A stretch of DNA of 64,000 nucleotides, taken from positions 1 to 64,000 of the forward strand of contig CAKQSE010000005.1 in assembly GCA_934272785.1 (NCBI GenBank), read 5' to 3'. Positions 50,988 to 61,400 of the stretch are shown here, in pieces. Positions within the stretch are counted from its first letter, which is position 1, and each line of letters starts with the position of its first letter. The position numbers and the translations under genes were made by a program. Under the pieces are notes generated by a model. That model was not told the DNA's origin. It was given only the letters and a program-made list of their open reading frames with translations, and did no database searches. Origin of the DNA: an uncultured Alphaproteobacteria bacterium (lineage in GTDB: Bacteria > Pseudomonadota > Alphaproteobacteria > Rs-D84).

Positions 50988-51446
50988 ATGAAACGCGTAT
51001 TGATTTTATTTCTGACACTGGGCGTTGCGGCCTGCAACAGCATGTATATCAAACCTGATACAATGGTTAAAAACCAAACCGTCTATGCAACGCGGGGTGG
51101 TTATTCTATGCGACGCAGCATCAAAGAACGCCTGGAATCGCGCGGATACCATGTAATAGTTGGCAAAATGAAATCCCACACAGATTTTTCTAATGACGAT
51201 TCTGACATAGAATTGGCCCGAGAAGAAGTGCCCAGCGACGTGCGTTATGTTGTAAAGGTCGCAGAGCGTCGTGAGAAAGTATTTGCGTTTTGGTGTCCAT
51301 TTAATGGATGGTGGTGGTGGAATTTTAATGTGTCAATTGCCGACCAACAGACGGGCGAAGAATTGATGACCTGGCGTGGTCGTGGATGTGCAAACAGTTC
51401 ATTGCGCAAACTGGACGCCGCACTGGATAAACTGGAAATGGAATAA
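50988..51446 (+). CDS. putative lipoprotein
   Basis: Unrecognised 152-residue exported protein. MKRVLILFLTLGVAAC is a lipoprotein signal with lipobox VAAC (lipidated Cys16). The mature part is mixed alpha/beta, with an aromatic cluster CPFNGWWWWNFNVSIADQ near residues 103-120 and a later WRGRGCANS. An AAAGG site and a TACAAT -10 precede the ATG at 50988; the open frame extends upstream but lies in the tRNA-end repeat. It probably sits on the periplasmic face of the outer or inner membrane. Confidence 0.77.
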   Translation: MKRVLILFLTLGVAACNSMYIKPDTMVKNQTVYATRGGYSMRRSIKERLESRGYHVIVGKMKSHTDFSNDDSDIELAREEVPSDVRYVVKVAERREKVFAFWCPFNGWWWWNFNVSIADQQTGEELMTWRGRGCANSSLRKLDAALDKLEME

Positions 51447-51474
51447 CAATAAATAGTCATTGCGGATTCTCAAG

Positions 51475-51514
51475 ACCACCCCGGCACTTCGTGCCACCCC
51501 TCCACCGGAGGGGA
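51475..51514. repeat. double-hairpin intergenic element
   Basis: Two adjacent palindromes: GGCACTTCGTGCC and CCCCTCCACCGGAGGGG. This paired form resembles dispersed palindromic repeats of bacterial intergenic regions. Only one copy is in the window. Confidence 0.55.
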
Positions 51515-51560
51515 ACTTAGTCCGCGACAAGAAAAAACTAGCGCGCCCAAGGCGCGCAAT

Positions 51561-51593
51561 CATTGCGCTCTGCTCTCTACACTCTGCTCTCTA
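51561..51593. repeat. GCTCTCT-type intergenic repeat, copy 2
   Basis: CATTGC plus degenerate GCTCTGCTCTCT units, as at 17791-17824. It is flanked by a GCGCGCC/GGCGCGC hairpin on the left and the rubrerythrin terminator on the right. Confidence 0.7.
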
Positions 51594-51595
51594 AT

Positions 51596-51622
51596 AAAAA
51601 ATGCCCCGGTGGGGCATTTTTT
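51596..51622 (-). terminator. rubrerythrin terminator
   Basis: AAAAATGCCCC / GGGGCATTTTTT hairpin at the stop codon. Confidence 0.88.
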
Positions 51623-52250
51623 ATTCGTCGATGTTTGTGTATTCACAAAAACCTTCGTTCGTATCACAGCGGGAAATTGTTCCTTCGCTGATAAAGTATC
51701 CTTGGGCGTGCAGGCATGCCGGGCAGACCTTTGGTGCCTCGGTCCCGATGTGCCACATGCCGCAATTCGTGCAACGCCACATAACAATGTGATCCTGTTT
51801 GAACAATGTGCCGTTTTCAATTGCGTCAATCAATGCGCGATAGCGTGATTCATGATAACGTTCGGCATATCCGATGTTTTTCAGCACGTCTGCGATTGCT
51901 GGGAAACCTTCCTGTGCGGCAATTTGTGCAAACTTTGGATACATATTCGTGTTTTCTTCGTGTTCACCGTATGCGGCGGCCTGTAAATTTTCCAGTGTTG
52001 TACCGATTTTGCCCGCCGGGAAAGACGCGGTTATTTCCAAATCGCCCCCTTCCAAAAACTTGAACAAACGTGATGCGTGCTCTTTTTCCTGGTCGGCTGT
52101 TTCCAAGAATATTTTTGAAATTGCCTGGTAACCCTCGTCCTTGGCCTTGGACGCAAAGAAAGTGTAGCGATTGCGTGCCTGGGATTCGCCTGCAAATGCA
52201 ATCAACAGGTTCTTTTCTGTCTGGGTTCCTTTCAATGATGTTTGTGCCAT
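51621..52250 (-). CDS. rbr: rubrerythrin
   Basis: A diiron peroxidase that reduces hydrogen peroxide in anaerobes and microaerophiles. The 209-residue product has an N-terminal ferritin-like four-helix domain (FAGESQARNRYTFFA, DQEKEHA, AYGEHEE, AERYHESRY supply the iron-binding Glu and His) and a C-terminal rubredoxin domain with CTNCG and CPAC holding one iron. It is about 18 residues longer than typical, ending in an extra SRCDTNEGFCEY tail with two more cysteines. An AAGGAG-type site precedes the ATG. The gene is monocistronic. It supports a low-oxygen habitat. Confidence 0.95.
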   Translation of the reverse strand: MAQTSLKGTQTEKNLLIAFAGESQARNRYTFFASKAKDEGYQAISKIFLETADQEKEHASRLFKFLEGGDLEITASFPAGKIGTTLENLQAAAYGEHEENTNMYPKFAQIAAQEGFPAIADVLKNIGYAERYHESRYRALIDAIENGTLFKQDHIVMWRCTNCGMWHIGTEAPKVCPACLHAQGYFISEGTISRCDTNEGFCEYTNIDE

Positions 52251-52318
52251 ATTTGCTTTCTCCTTTTTTCTGATTTTATTGACAGGACAATTTTACCAGA
52301 AAAAGTCAGAAAAGCAAA

Positions 52319-53329
<1,011 letters not shown>

Positions 53330-53362
53330 TTATCCTGTTTTCCTTGATTATAACTTAAAAAC

Positions 53363-53391
53363 TTGCAATTTCCACCGTAAATATTTATAAT
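53363..53391 (+). promoter_or_regulatory. ssrA promoter
   Basis: TTGCAA (53363-53368), a 17-bp spacer and perfect TATAAT (53386-53391). Transcription would start near 53398. Confidence 0.7.
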
Positions 53392-53397
53392 ATACTC

Positions 53398-53822
53398 GTC
53401 ACGCAAGTGATGATGATTCTGAAATCTTTGTGGAATAGACGTTTTGGACTGGGGGGCGGTACCCCACAGCTCCACCATCATTATTTCAGAAAATCATTGT
53501 GGCTGTGGATATGCGCCGTTTTCAAGATGGAAAGTGTATAAACATACATGACCATCGCAGAAAACCAGCAGACACCAGCCAGAATGATTTTATTGGGGCT
53601 GACATAGTTTCGACAGGCGCAGTAAAGACAAAAGATTGAATCCGACATGGCGTCGTTAAAAGCCGATTAAAAACTGAATGGCGATAGAATCGCTGCGAAC
53701 GACAATGTTCGCCTTGCAATGGCTGCCTAATATGGCATCGGATATGATTGGCAATTGTTGATTATATCCATTTCGCTTATTGCGGGGCCGTCGGGTGCCC
53801 GGCAACAGAAACCCGACATTTA
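53398..53822 (+). ncRNA. ssrA: tmRNA, circularly permuted alphaproteobacterial type
   Basis: Rescues stalled ribosomes. The gene order is permuted. The acceptor piece comes first: T-arm TGGGG/CCCCA at 53450-53466, then AGCTCC and CCA ending at 53477. After an intervening loop the coding piece starts at 53595 with GGGGCT, which pairs with AGCTCC as the acceptor stem. The tag frame at 53692-53730 reads AANDNVRLAMAA then stop, fitting alphaproteobacterial tags that start ANDN. The loop 53478-53594 should be cut out to give a two-piece RNA. The 3' end, near a GTCGGGT/ACCCGAC hairpin, is approximate. Confidence 0.93.
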
Positions 53823-53854
53823 TTTAACAAAACCTAAGGTAAAGGCAGAAAAAT

Positions 53855-54085
53855 ATGTTTGGAAAAATTAAAAAAGTATTCTTTACAAGTATGTTTGGCA
53901 TTTTATATGTGTCTTTTGTGGCACAGTTGGTCTATATCCTGGGCTGGGTCGCTGGGATTGAAACCAAGATGTTCTATATGGGCGTTTTGGCGTTGGAATG
54001 GTTGATTTTGATTGCTGCACGCTATTTGTCAAAGCGTTCCAGCAACACGGCACAATACAACAATTTCAATGGCCGCCGTCGTTAA
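53855..54085 (+). CDS. small two-helix membrane protein
   Basis: Unrecognised 76-residue protein. It has a basic start (MFGKIKK), two membrane helices (about 9-34, FFTSMFGILYVSFVAQLVYILGWVAG, and 40-59, MFYMGVLALEWLILIAARYL) and a basic C-terminal tail rich in Asn and Arg. An AAGG-containing site lies upstream and a terminator follows, so it is a credible independent gene or rides on tmRNA read-through. No family recognised. Confidence 0.7.
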   Translation: MFGKIKKVFFTSMFGILYVSFVAQLVYILGWVAGIETKMFYMGVLALEWLILIAARYLSKRSSNTAQYNNFNGRRR

Positions 54086-54108
54086 ATTGTGTATTGATTA
54101 CGTCACAC

Positions 54109-54137
54109 AATCCCCCGTTTTCTGGGGGATTTTTATT
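54109..54137 (+). terminator. terminator of the small membrane protein gene
   Basis: AATCCCCC / GGGGGATT hairpin followed by TTTATT. Confidence 0.85.
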
Positions 54138-54141
54138 AGCC

Positions 54142-54169
54142 TTGAAATCTTGTAAAAATATCTTATATT
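54142..54169 (+). promoter_or_regulatory. promoter of the Lon-like gene, near-leaderless
   Basis: TTGAAA (54142-54147), a 16-bp spacer and TATATT (54164-54169), then 9 nt to the ATG. Confidence 0.5.
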
Positions 54170-54178
54170 TAGTGCGCT

Positions 54179-55936
54179 ATGAAAGAATATATTTTACCAT
54201 TTCGTGATTTAGTTGTTCACCCTGGCGTTACGGCACCTGTTTATGTCGATAATCCCCAGTCACTGGCGTGTATCGAGGCCGCCGTGGCCAACGGTGGACG
54301 TGTTGTTTTAACACCACAACATTCGTGGGCATATCCGTCTGCGCCTGATGATATTTATACGGTTGGCACAATTGGTGATATTGCGCATGTTTTGCGTATG
54401 CCAGATGGTTCGGCACACGTTATTATACTGACCACGCATGCGGTAAATTTGCACGACATTACGGTGACGAACGGTCTGTTTATGGCCGACGTCAGCAAGA
54501 TTGACATTACGCCCGACGATGCCGCGGAACAGACGTTGGCACTGCGCGACAAAATTGCCGAAAATATGCAGTCGCTGTCGGGTCCCCGTAAATTCAAGAT
54601 GGACAGGTTGCGCGGTATTATTCAAAACTATCCAATGGGTGCGTTTGTTGACACGGTTATCCAAATGGCCGGATTGGATACAGATGTCGCGGTGCGCGTC
54701 CTGTCGGCGACCAGTTGGTCTGACAAACTGATGATTTTGTTGGAACAAATCAATTTAATGCTGGCAACAGCAAAAATCGAAGATTCAATAAACCGTCGTA
54801 TTCAACAACAGATGGAACGCGGTCGGCGCGACGCAATATTGCAAGAAAAAATGCGCGCGATTCAGCACGAAATGGGCGAAGACAGCGACGAAATGGACGC
54901 TGAAAATATGCGCAAGCGGATTGAACGGGCCGGCCTGCCCAGCGATGTGCGGGACAAGGCAATGACCGAATGGCGGCGCATGCGTTCAATGGCCCCGATG
55001 TCAAATGATGGCGCGTTGTTAAAATCGTATTTGGACGAACTGTTGTCTATGCCGTGGAATAAATCCGACAAATCGACGATTGATTTAAACGTTGCGCGCA
55101 GTGTCCTGGACAGTGAACATTCCGGCATGCAACCAATCAAGGACCGCATTTTGGAACACATTGCCGTTATGAAAAAGACCGGAAAAAACCAGGGCAGTAT
55201 TTTGTGTTTGGTTGGCGCACCGGGCGTTGGCAAAACATCACTGGGCAAATCGGTTGCACGTGCGTTGGGACGCAAATATCAGCGTATATCACTGGGCGGC
55301 ATTTCAGACGAGGCGCATTTCCGCGGCCATCGCAAGACATACATCGGTGCCCAGACGGGTCGCATTATGGACGCACTGAAACGGTGCAAGGCGAATAATC
55401 CAGTTATCGTTCTGGACGAAATTGACAAGATGGGACGTGATTGGCGTGGCGACCCAGAATCGGCATTGCTGGAAATTCTGGATCCAGAACAGAACAAGAC
55501 ATTTCGCGACCATTATCTGGAGGTGGACTTTGACCTGTCCAATGTGATGTTTATCGCCACCGCGAACAGTTTAAATATGTCAAACGCCCTGAAAGACCGT
55601 ATGGAAATCATTGAAATTCCAGGCTACAGCGAAGATGACAAGGTTCAAATCGCGCGTGAACACCTGATTACGCGTGCGGCACATGACACCGGTTGGGACG
55701 TGGAAAACATTGTGATTGATGACGACGCGTTGCGCCACTTGATTCGCAACTATACATCTGAACAAGGTGTGCGCGAATTGCAACGCGAATTGACGGCGAT
55801 TTTACGTCGCGCACTATTGCTGAACGACGGTGACGATGTTAAAACAGAATTCACAATTTCAAAAATTGATGAATTGTTGGCGGCGCGTAAATCTGCGGGA
55901 TTTTCAAAACGCATTGGTTTTGGCGTTCGGATATAG
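54179..55936 (+). CDS. Lon-like AAA+ ATPase lacking the protease domain
   Basis: The 585-residue product matches the first two thirds of Lon. It has a LON substrate-binding N-domain (1-200), a coiled helical linker (about 200-300), and a AAA+ module with Walker A GAPGVGKTS (346-354), VLDEIDKMG (Walker B), the sensor region FIATANSLNMS and the C-terminal lid to about 575. The S16 protease domain with its Ser-Lys dyad, about 200 residues in Lon, is absent. The frame ends in IGFGVRI and tsaB starts 9 nt later, so no room remains. It may act as an unfoldase or chaperone, or as an adaptor to another protease (inference). Confidence 0.9.
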   Translation: MKEYILPFRDLVVHPGVTAPVYVDNPQSLACIEAAVANGGRVVLTPQHSWAYPSAPDDIYTVGTIGDIAHVLRMPDGSAHVIILTTHAVNLHDITVTNGLFMADVSKIDITPDDAAEQTLALRDKIAENMQSLSGPRKFKMDRLRGIIQNYPMGAFVDTVIQMAGLDTDVAVRVLSATSWSDKLMILLEQINLMLATAKIEDSINRRIQQQMERGRRDAILQEKMRAIQHEMGEDSDEMDAENMRKRIERAGLPSDVRDKAMTEWRRMRSMAPMSNDGALLKSYLDELLSMPWNKSDKSTIDLNVARSVLDSEHSGMQPIKDRILEHIAVMKKTGKNQGSILCLVGAPGVGKTSLGKSVARALGRKYQRISLGGISDEAHFRGHRKTYIGAQTGRIMDALKRCKANNPVIVLDEIDKMGRDWRGDPESALLEILDPEQNKTFRDHYLEVDFDLSNVMFIATANSLNMSNALKDRMEIIEIPGYSEDDKVQIAREHLITRAAHDTGWDVENIVIDDDALRHLIRNYTSEQGVRELQRELTAILRRALLLNDGDDVKTEFTISKIDELLAARKSAGFSKRIGFGVRI

Positions 55937-55945
55937 GATAATAAA

Positions 55946-56491
55946 ATGATACTGGTTATAAATACATCAGGAAACGATTTGGAATTTGTTCTGGGCGATA
56001 AATACGCCCGCATTCCGGTTGAAAAACAATCGCTGGCGTTGCCGACCGAATGTGAAAAATTTATGCACGACTGTGGCGCGGCGTGGCGTGATTTGCGCGC
56101 GATTGCCGCCATCGTTGGTCCTGGCAGTTTTACCGGTATCCGCCTGGGGATTGCATATGCCAAGGGGTTGGCCATGGGGCTGAATATCCCGGTGGTGCCA
56201 ATCAACGCATTTGAATTGTATTTGACCGAAACACCAGATGCATTTGTTGCAATTGATTCTGGGCGTGGTGATTTCTTTGTTGCGTCACATCTGACCCCGC
56301 CACAGACAATGGGCATCGATGAACTGGAAACCCGCCAAATGGAATGCCCGTCGACGGTTGGACACAAACCATTTAATTTAAAACTGGCGACAAAAATTGC
56401 CGAACAGAAATTGGCATCGGGCGAAATAGAACCCGCTGTTCCAATGTATCTGCGCCCCAGTTACGCCGAAGAGCATGCCAAGAAATGTTAA
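55946..56491 (+). CDS. tsaB: tRNA t6A biosynthesis protein TsaB
   Basis: TsaB is the non-catalytic partner that dimerises with TsaD in t6A37 synthesis. The 181-residue ASKHA-fold protein has ILVINTSG and the signature VGPGSFTGIRLG, then VPINAFELY. It is short compared with about 230 in E. coli; the C-terminal half is trimmed. It begins 9 nt after the Lon-like gene and overlaps rimI by 7 nt. tsaB-rimI is a common pair. tsaD is at 25465. Confidence 0.9.
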   Translation: MILVINTSGNDLEFVLGDKYARIPVEKQSLALPTECEKFMHDCGAAWRDLRAIAAIVGPGSFTGIRLGIAYAKGLAMGLNIPVVPINAFELYLTETPDAFVAIDSGRGDFFVASHLTPPQTMGIDELETRQMECPSTVGHKPFNLKLATKIAEQKLASGEIEPAVPMYLRPSYAEEHAKKC

Positions 56492-56871
56492 ACGAACTGG
56501 AACGTTTGCACGCACTGTGTTTTCCACATAAACCGTGGTCGGCGGCTGATTTTGCAGATTTAAAAAAATCAGGCTGTGACATTGTGGCCAGCCAAAACGG
56601 ATTTATCGTATATCGCGCCATAGCACCCGAGGCCGAACTGATAACCATCGGCGTACACCCAGACGCCCGCGGCGGCGGAATTGCGGCAACAATGATTGAA
56701 TTGATGGTACGCGACCTGGCTGCACGCGGGGTCAAGAAAGTTTTTTTAGAGGTTGCAGAAAACAACCACCCTGCCCGTGCGTTGTATGAGCGACACGGAT
56801 TTACCGTTGTCGGGCGACGCCCAAAATATTATGACGGAATTGACGCAATTTTGATGGCGCGCGATTTATAA
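56485..56871 (+). CDS. rimI: ribosomal protein S18 alanine N-acetyltransferase
   Basis: A GNAT acetyltransferase of 128 residues. It has an N-terminal HALCFPHKPWS segment, the acetyl-CoA motif VHPDARGGGIAATMI (variant of Q/RxxGxG/A), EVAENNHPARALYERHGF and the final YY region. RimI normally acetylates the S18 N-terminal Ala. Its position directly after tsaB supports RimI rather than another GNAT. The ATG lies inside the end of tsaB (7-nt overlap). Its end overlaps the convergent helicase gene by 6 nt. Confidence 0.86.
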   Translation: MLNELERLHALCFPHKPWSAADFADLKKSGCDIVASQNGFIVYRAIAPEAELITIGVHPDARGGGIAATMIELMVRDLAARGVKKVFLEVAENNHPARALYERHGFTVVGRRPKYYDGIDAILMARDL

Positions 56872-58140
56872 TGTGCGACTGACAAAATCCAGCACACGTT
56901 CATCAAATATAACATCACGCGGACGCAATGGCGACGCAATATGCATGTCGGCGGCGTTGCGTGTCCGTGACAGCGCGACGTATGTTTGTCCATGCGCAAA
57001 CGCCCCACGCGAAATATCAACGACAACCGCGTCCAGTGTTTTACCCTGGGCCTTGTGAATTGTCATTGCATACCCCAGGTTTAACGGGAATTGCTTGAAA
57101 CTGCCAACCTCGTTTTCCACAATGCGATCATTTTCATCGCGCGAATATTCAATCTTTTGCCATTTTTCAGGCTTTACCGTAACGATGTCGCGCGATTTAT
57201 TCAGTAATTGAACCACGATTTCCCGCGCAGTCAGATTCTGGACAATGCCCATTGAACCGTTATGCCATTTATCGCTGTTTTTTACAAAAACAACCAATGC
57301 GCCAACCTTTAACACCAGGCTCATCGGGGCGGGCGTGTCGCGTTCGGGAAATGTCCCACTCAGCACGGCGTTATACGCAACCTCGGGCGCGGGAATTTGC
57401 CCCAGGCGTTCGTCATTTATACGCGCGGCAACCGCACGAAACGGCGTAATAATCACCGCGTTTTGACGGCGCGTCACATCATCAATATGACAATTATTAA
57501 AGAATTCCAGTGCACCCAAATCGCCCCCGCGCAACCGGCGCAGATTTTCCAACAGCGGCATATCACTCTGGCGATAAACGCATTCAAAATTTATCGTCTT
57601 GAAATCACAGCGCGCGGCAACGTTCGCGTCAAAGAAATACGCGTTTTCGTGTCCGTATGCCTGGCGATAAAATTCGGCGGCATCACGTGTGATAACCGGC
57701 GGCAACTGAAACAGGTCACCAATGGCAACAATTTGAATCCCGCCAAAAGGCGCGTTGTTGTGTCGCGCACTGCGCGCCAAGATATCCATCGCGTCCAGCA
57801 AATCGGGCGCAACCATTGAAATTTCATCAATAATCAAAACATCGGTGGCATTTAAGATATTACGCGGTTTTGCCTTTAATTTTAATAATTCGGGCATTAT
57901 GAAATCGCGCGGCTGAATCTGGAACAGTGAATGTATCGTCTGGCCCCCGATGTTCAACGCCGAAACCGCCGTTGGGCACGCACAGACAACCCGCTTGTTC
58001 AATGCAGATTTCAGGTAATTCACAAATGTTGATTTGCCGGTGCCCGCCTGGCCCAATATCAGGACATTTGCGTTACTGTGCGCCACCGCGTCAAACGCCG
58101 CCAGTTGTGCATCATTTAAAATCGGTTTAATTGATTCCAT
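56866..58140 (-). CDS. Pif1/RecD2-like DNA helicase
   Basis: A 424-residue superfamily-1B helicase. It has Walker A GQAGTGKS (30-37), PTAVSALNIGGQTIHS, Walker B VLIIDEISMV, the motif III-like GDLFQLPPV, and the C-terminal YAMTIHKAQGKTLD and YVALSRTR typical of Pif1 and RecD. It is the minimal core without RecD N-domain or nuclease. It probably resolves G-quadruplexes or aids replication and recombination. The start MESIKPILND at 58140 is chosen over an upstream ATG giving a Phe-rich extension. The promoter may share the TTGCAA at 58194 with the divergent tRNA. Confidence 0.88.
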   Translation of the reverse strand: MESIKPILNDAQLAAFDAVAHSNANVLILGQAGTGKSTFVNYLKSALNKRVVCACPTAVSALNIGGQTIHSLFQIQPRDFIMPELLKLKAKPRNILNATDVLIIDEISMVAPDLLDAMDILARSARHNNAPFGGIQIVAIGDLFQLPPVITRDAAEFYRQAYGHENAYFFDANVAARCDFKTINFECVYRQSDMPLLENLRRLRGGDLGALEFFNNCHIDDVTRRQNAVIITPFRAVAARINDERLGQIPAPEVAYNAVLSGTFPERDTPAPMSLVLKVGALVVFVKNSDKWHNGSMGIVQNLTAREIVVQLLNKSRDIVTVKPEKWQKIEYSRDENDRIVENEVGSFKQFPLNLGYAMTIHKAQGKTLDAVVVDISRGAFAHGQTYVALSRTRNAADMHIASPLRPRDVIFDERVLDFVSRTL

Positions 58141-58193
58141 GCCGCAATCGTGCCACAACGCCGCAAAAAAATAAAGCATATAATAAAAATGAC

Positions 58194-58221
58194 TTGCAAC
58201 GTTTTCGATTTCATATATAAT
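58194..58221 (+). promoter_or_regulatory. promoter of the CAT-anticodon tRNA
   Basis: TTGCAA (58194-58199), a 16-bp spacer and TATAAT (58216-58221). Leftward the same hexamer has TTTATT after 18 bp, a possible helicase promoter. Confidence 0.6.
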
Positions 58222-58230
58222 TGCGTCCGT

Positions 58231-58307
58231 GGGTTAGTAGCTCAGTTGGTTAGAGCGGAGCGCTCATAACGCTTTGGTCGTGGGTTCGAGTCCTACCTAA
58301 CCCACCA
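58231..58307 (+). tRNA. tRNA with anticodon CAT, probably Ile2 (lysidine type)
   Basis: Cloverleaf of 77 nt. GGGTTAG pairs with CTAACCC, discriminator A, encoded CCA. The anticodon loop CTCATAA gives CAT. The first pair is G-C, not the mismatch of initiator tRNA. The GCTTTGGTCG after the anticodon resembles tRNA-Ile(k2CAU) more than elongator Met, but Met cannot be excluded. Confidence 0.9.
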
Positions 58308-58315
58308 CAAAATTC

Positions 58316-58338
58316 ACACGCCGATGGCGTGTTTTTTT
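58316..58338 (+). terminator. tRNA terminator
   Basis: ACACGCC / GGCGTGT hairpin with a T-run, 9 nt after the tRNA. Confidence 0.85.
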
Positions 58339-58408
58339 ATTTTATATATTTTATACTTGCACCGTCCCTGGCTTTTTTTCTAAGATGAGATACAAAAGAG
58401 AGGAAGTT

Positions 58409-61400
58409 ATGGGAAAATTGCGCAGTTTCCTACGGTTTTTTGTATATTTTGGGGTCGTGTTTTTTGCAAACGCGGCATTTGCTGGTGGATATACGTGTCC
58501 GACTTATCGGCAATATACCAGTTGTGCCCAGAATTATTATATGTCTGGCGGCGCGCAAGTTGGCAACTCTTGCGTTGCCTGTCCCAGTGGCACCGGATGG
58601 CAATCAACCACAACGGCGAACAATACATCCGCGGGGTGCGCGTGCCCAACAAACTATTGGAATAAAACAACACATGGGGCAACGGTTGTTCAGGGTCAGG
58701 AGTGTTCTATAAGTACTGTGACTTGCGCGGTCGGCACATATTTAAAGGCGGGCGAAACATCATGCACCCAGTGCCCGGCGGGCTCATACTGTCCCGGCAA
58801 CACATACACGGTCAGCACCGTTGACCAGGGCAGAAGCATCTGTCCAACAGCATACCCGAATTCAGACACAGGAAAATCAGCAATCACAGATTGTTACAGC
58901 AACCAAAAATTGCGTGCGTGGGGTGGTCTGCAACTCAAATGCACGACCCCGGACGGTTGCAGCACCGCAACGTGTAAAAGATGCGTCAATGATCCATGTC
59001 CATATGTCGCATACTCAAATACGGACGGCAAAGCAGATGGCGTAATAAAAAGTGGCTGTGCAACAAACAACGCATCATGCAAACAGTCCGTTGGATCGGT
59101 CACCGCATCGGCCAATTATTATGTGAACGGAACTGCATGTTATTCATGCCCATCAGATTATCCGAAATCAGATGACGGCAATACAGGCGGTCAAACCGCA
59201 TGCTATGCAACATGCACACGCCAGTGCACAAAACCACAATGCCCCAGCAATGCAACATGTATATGGGCAACAACATCTACCAGCGGAATACAATATGTTG
59301 GTGGCACATGTAACGCAGCTGAATCTACGTGTGGATTTACATTTACATGTGAATACGGATACCAAAAAACAGCTGATGGCACACAGTGCGAACCCATAAC
59401 CACCACCATTACGTATAAACCTGGTGCCGGTGCGACATCAAACACAGCCGAAAGCAACAGACATCAAAATGTTACGTATGGTCAATTATTCACACCACGT
59501 AATGTATCAAAATCTGACTTGGATTTTGTAAAGCCTGGCTTTAAATTCAACAGATGGAGCGGTTCTTATCCTGACCCCAGTCGCGCATATACTTATATAA
59601 ACGACACCCCCATAGAGGTCGATGCCCTGTGGAACGCGTGCGATGCCGATGTGCAGAGTTATGGTCAATGTGGTTGTGCATCAGATCAATATCCTAATGG
59701 CGATGGTTGTTCTGACTGTGTGATATCATGCGGGGATGTCAGCTCGATATATAAACTGGGCTCATATAATATGTGTACCGGTGAAGACGATTCAAAATGT
59801 TATCGCAATTGCACAACAGACGATGTTACAAATTCTGTGACTGTAACAGGCACCGAATATAATGGCGGCGATTATACATGCGAACCGACACAATGTAAGA
59901 CAGGATATTATATATACGAAGGCATGTGCGAAAAATGTCCAACAAATGCCTATTGCGACGGCTCCAAAGACTATGTATGCAATAATGGATATACATTGGA
60001 TAATGGTCAATGCGTTGCAAACAAATATACCGTTACATTTGATCCAAATGGCGGGACATTGGCGTCTGCAACAACGCTGACTGTAACGTATAACTCTAAA
60101 CTGTCAACATTATCATCCGCATATATTCCAACGCATACCGATCCGACACAACATTTTTCGGGTTACTATGACGCGAAAACTGGTGGAACACAATATTATG
60201 ATAAATCTGGCAATCCAACAAAGGCCATGTGGGACAAGGCAAGCAACGCGACATTGTATGCACGTTGGGGCCAAACATTGGTATATTGTGAAAACGTTGG
60301 TGCTGGCAAATATTATGATGGTGGCGCAGCTCAGATATGTCCAGAGGGTTATTATTGCCCAGGTGAAGGAGATGCATACGAAGGTGCCGAGGGTTGTAAG
60401 ATAGAATGTTCAACTCTGGGCAGTGAATATTCTTATTCTGATGCTGGTGCAACATCACCGTCTGATTGTTATAAACCATGTGAAACGACCTGTTCTGGTG
60501 AAAACACAGATGCATGTGCATTCCCAATGGTCACCAAGGATTGCACATATAACTCTGACGCAAGTGTCGCAGGGAAACAGTATTATAACACTTCAACCTG
60601 TGCCGTGACAAACAGTGCCGACGCGTTGTGTCCGTTGAGTTCGTTTACATGCGCCACGCGCTATTATCATACAGGCGTTGGGTGCGATTTGTGCACCAGC
60701 TTGGCGGACGGCTCTTTCACATTATCTGTGAACCGAAATGCCGGGGGTGCTGGCGCATGTTATAAGCCCTGCACACGCGCATGCGATCAACAGTCTTGCC
60801 CGAACAATGCCAGCTGCACGCATGGTTCTACGGTAAAAAATGGTGGTTATTATTACTATAACCCGGACGTATGTACTGCGCCGTATTCATCGTGCGAAAT
60901 AACCATAAACTGCTTTGATAACTATACACTGAATTCAGAAACCGCCCAGTGTGATCCGAACACATATACGGTTACATTAAATGATGGTGATGGGACCGGT
61001 GGTAATGGCGCAATATATGAAAAATATGCGACCGGCTGGTTCAGTGACAGTGGCACCACAAATGCCATAGCCAAGGCGACGGTTCCAACACGTGATGGAT
61101 GGACATTCTTGGGATATTACACCGAACAATCTGGCGGCAGCAAGATTATTTCTGAATCTGGTGCATTGCCGGCCAGCACGACATTTACCGCCAATGCCAC
61201 GCTGTATGCGCATTGGTCACAGAATGCATTTAATTGCCAGGCCGGCAAATATTATAACGGTTCGGAATTTGTTACCTGCCCGGCTGGTATGTATTGCGAT
61301 GGCAGTGGCACCGTTCCGGTCAATGACCAAGGCTGTGGCGTGCAATGCCCAAGTGGCGGCGCGTCATCTGGTGGGGCCACGGCGGCGACTGAATGCTTTG

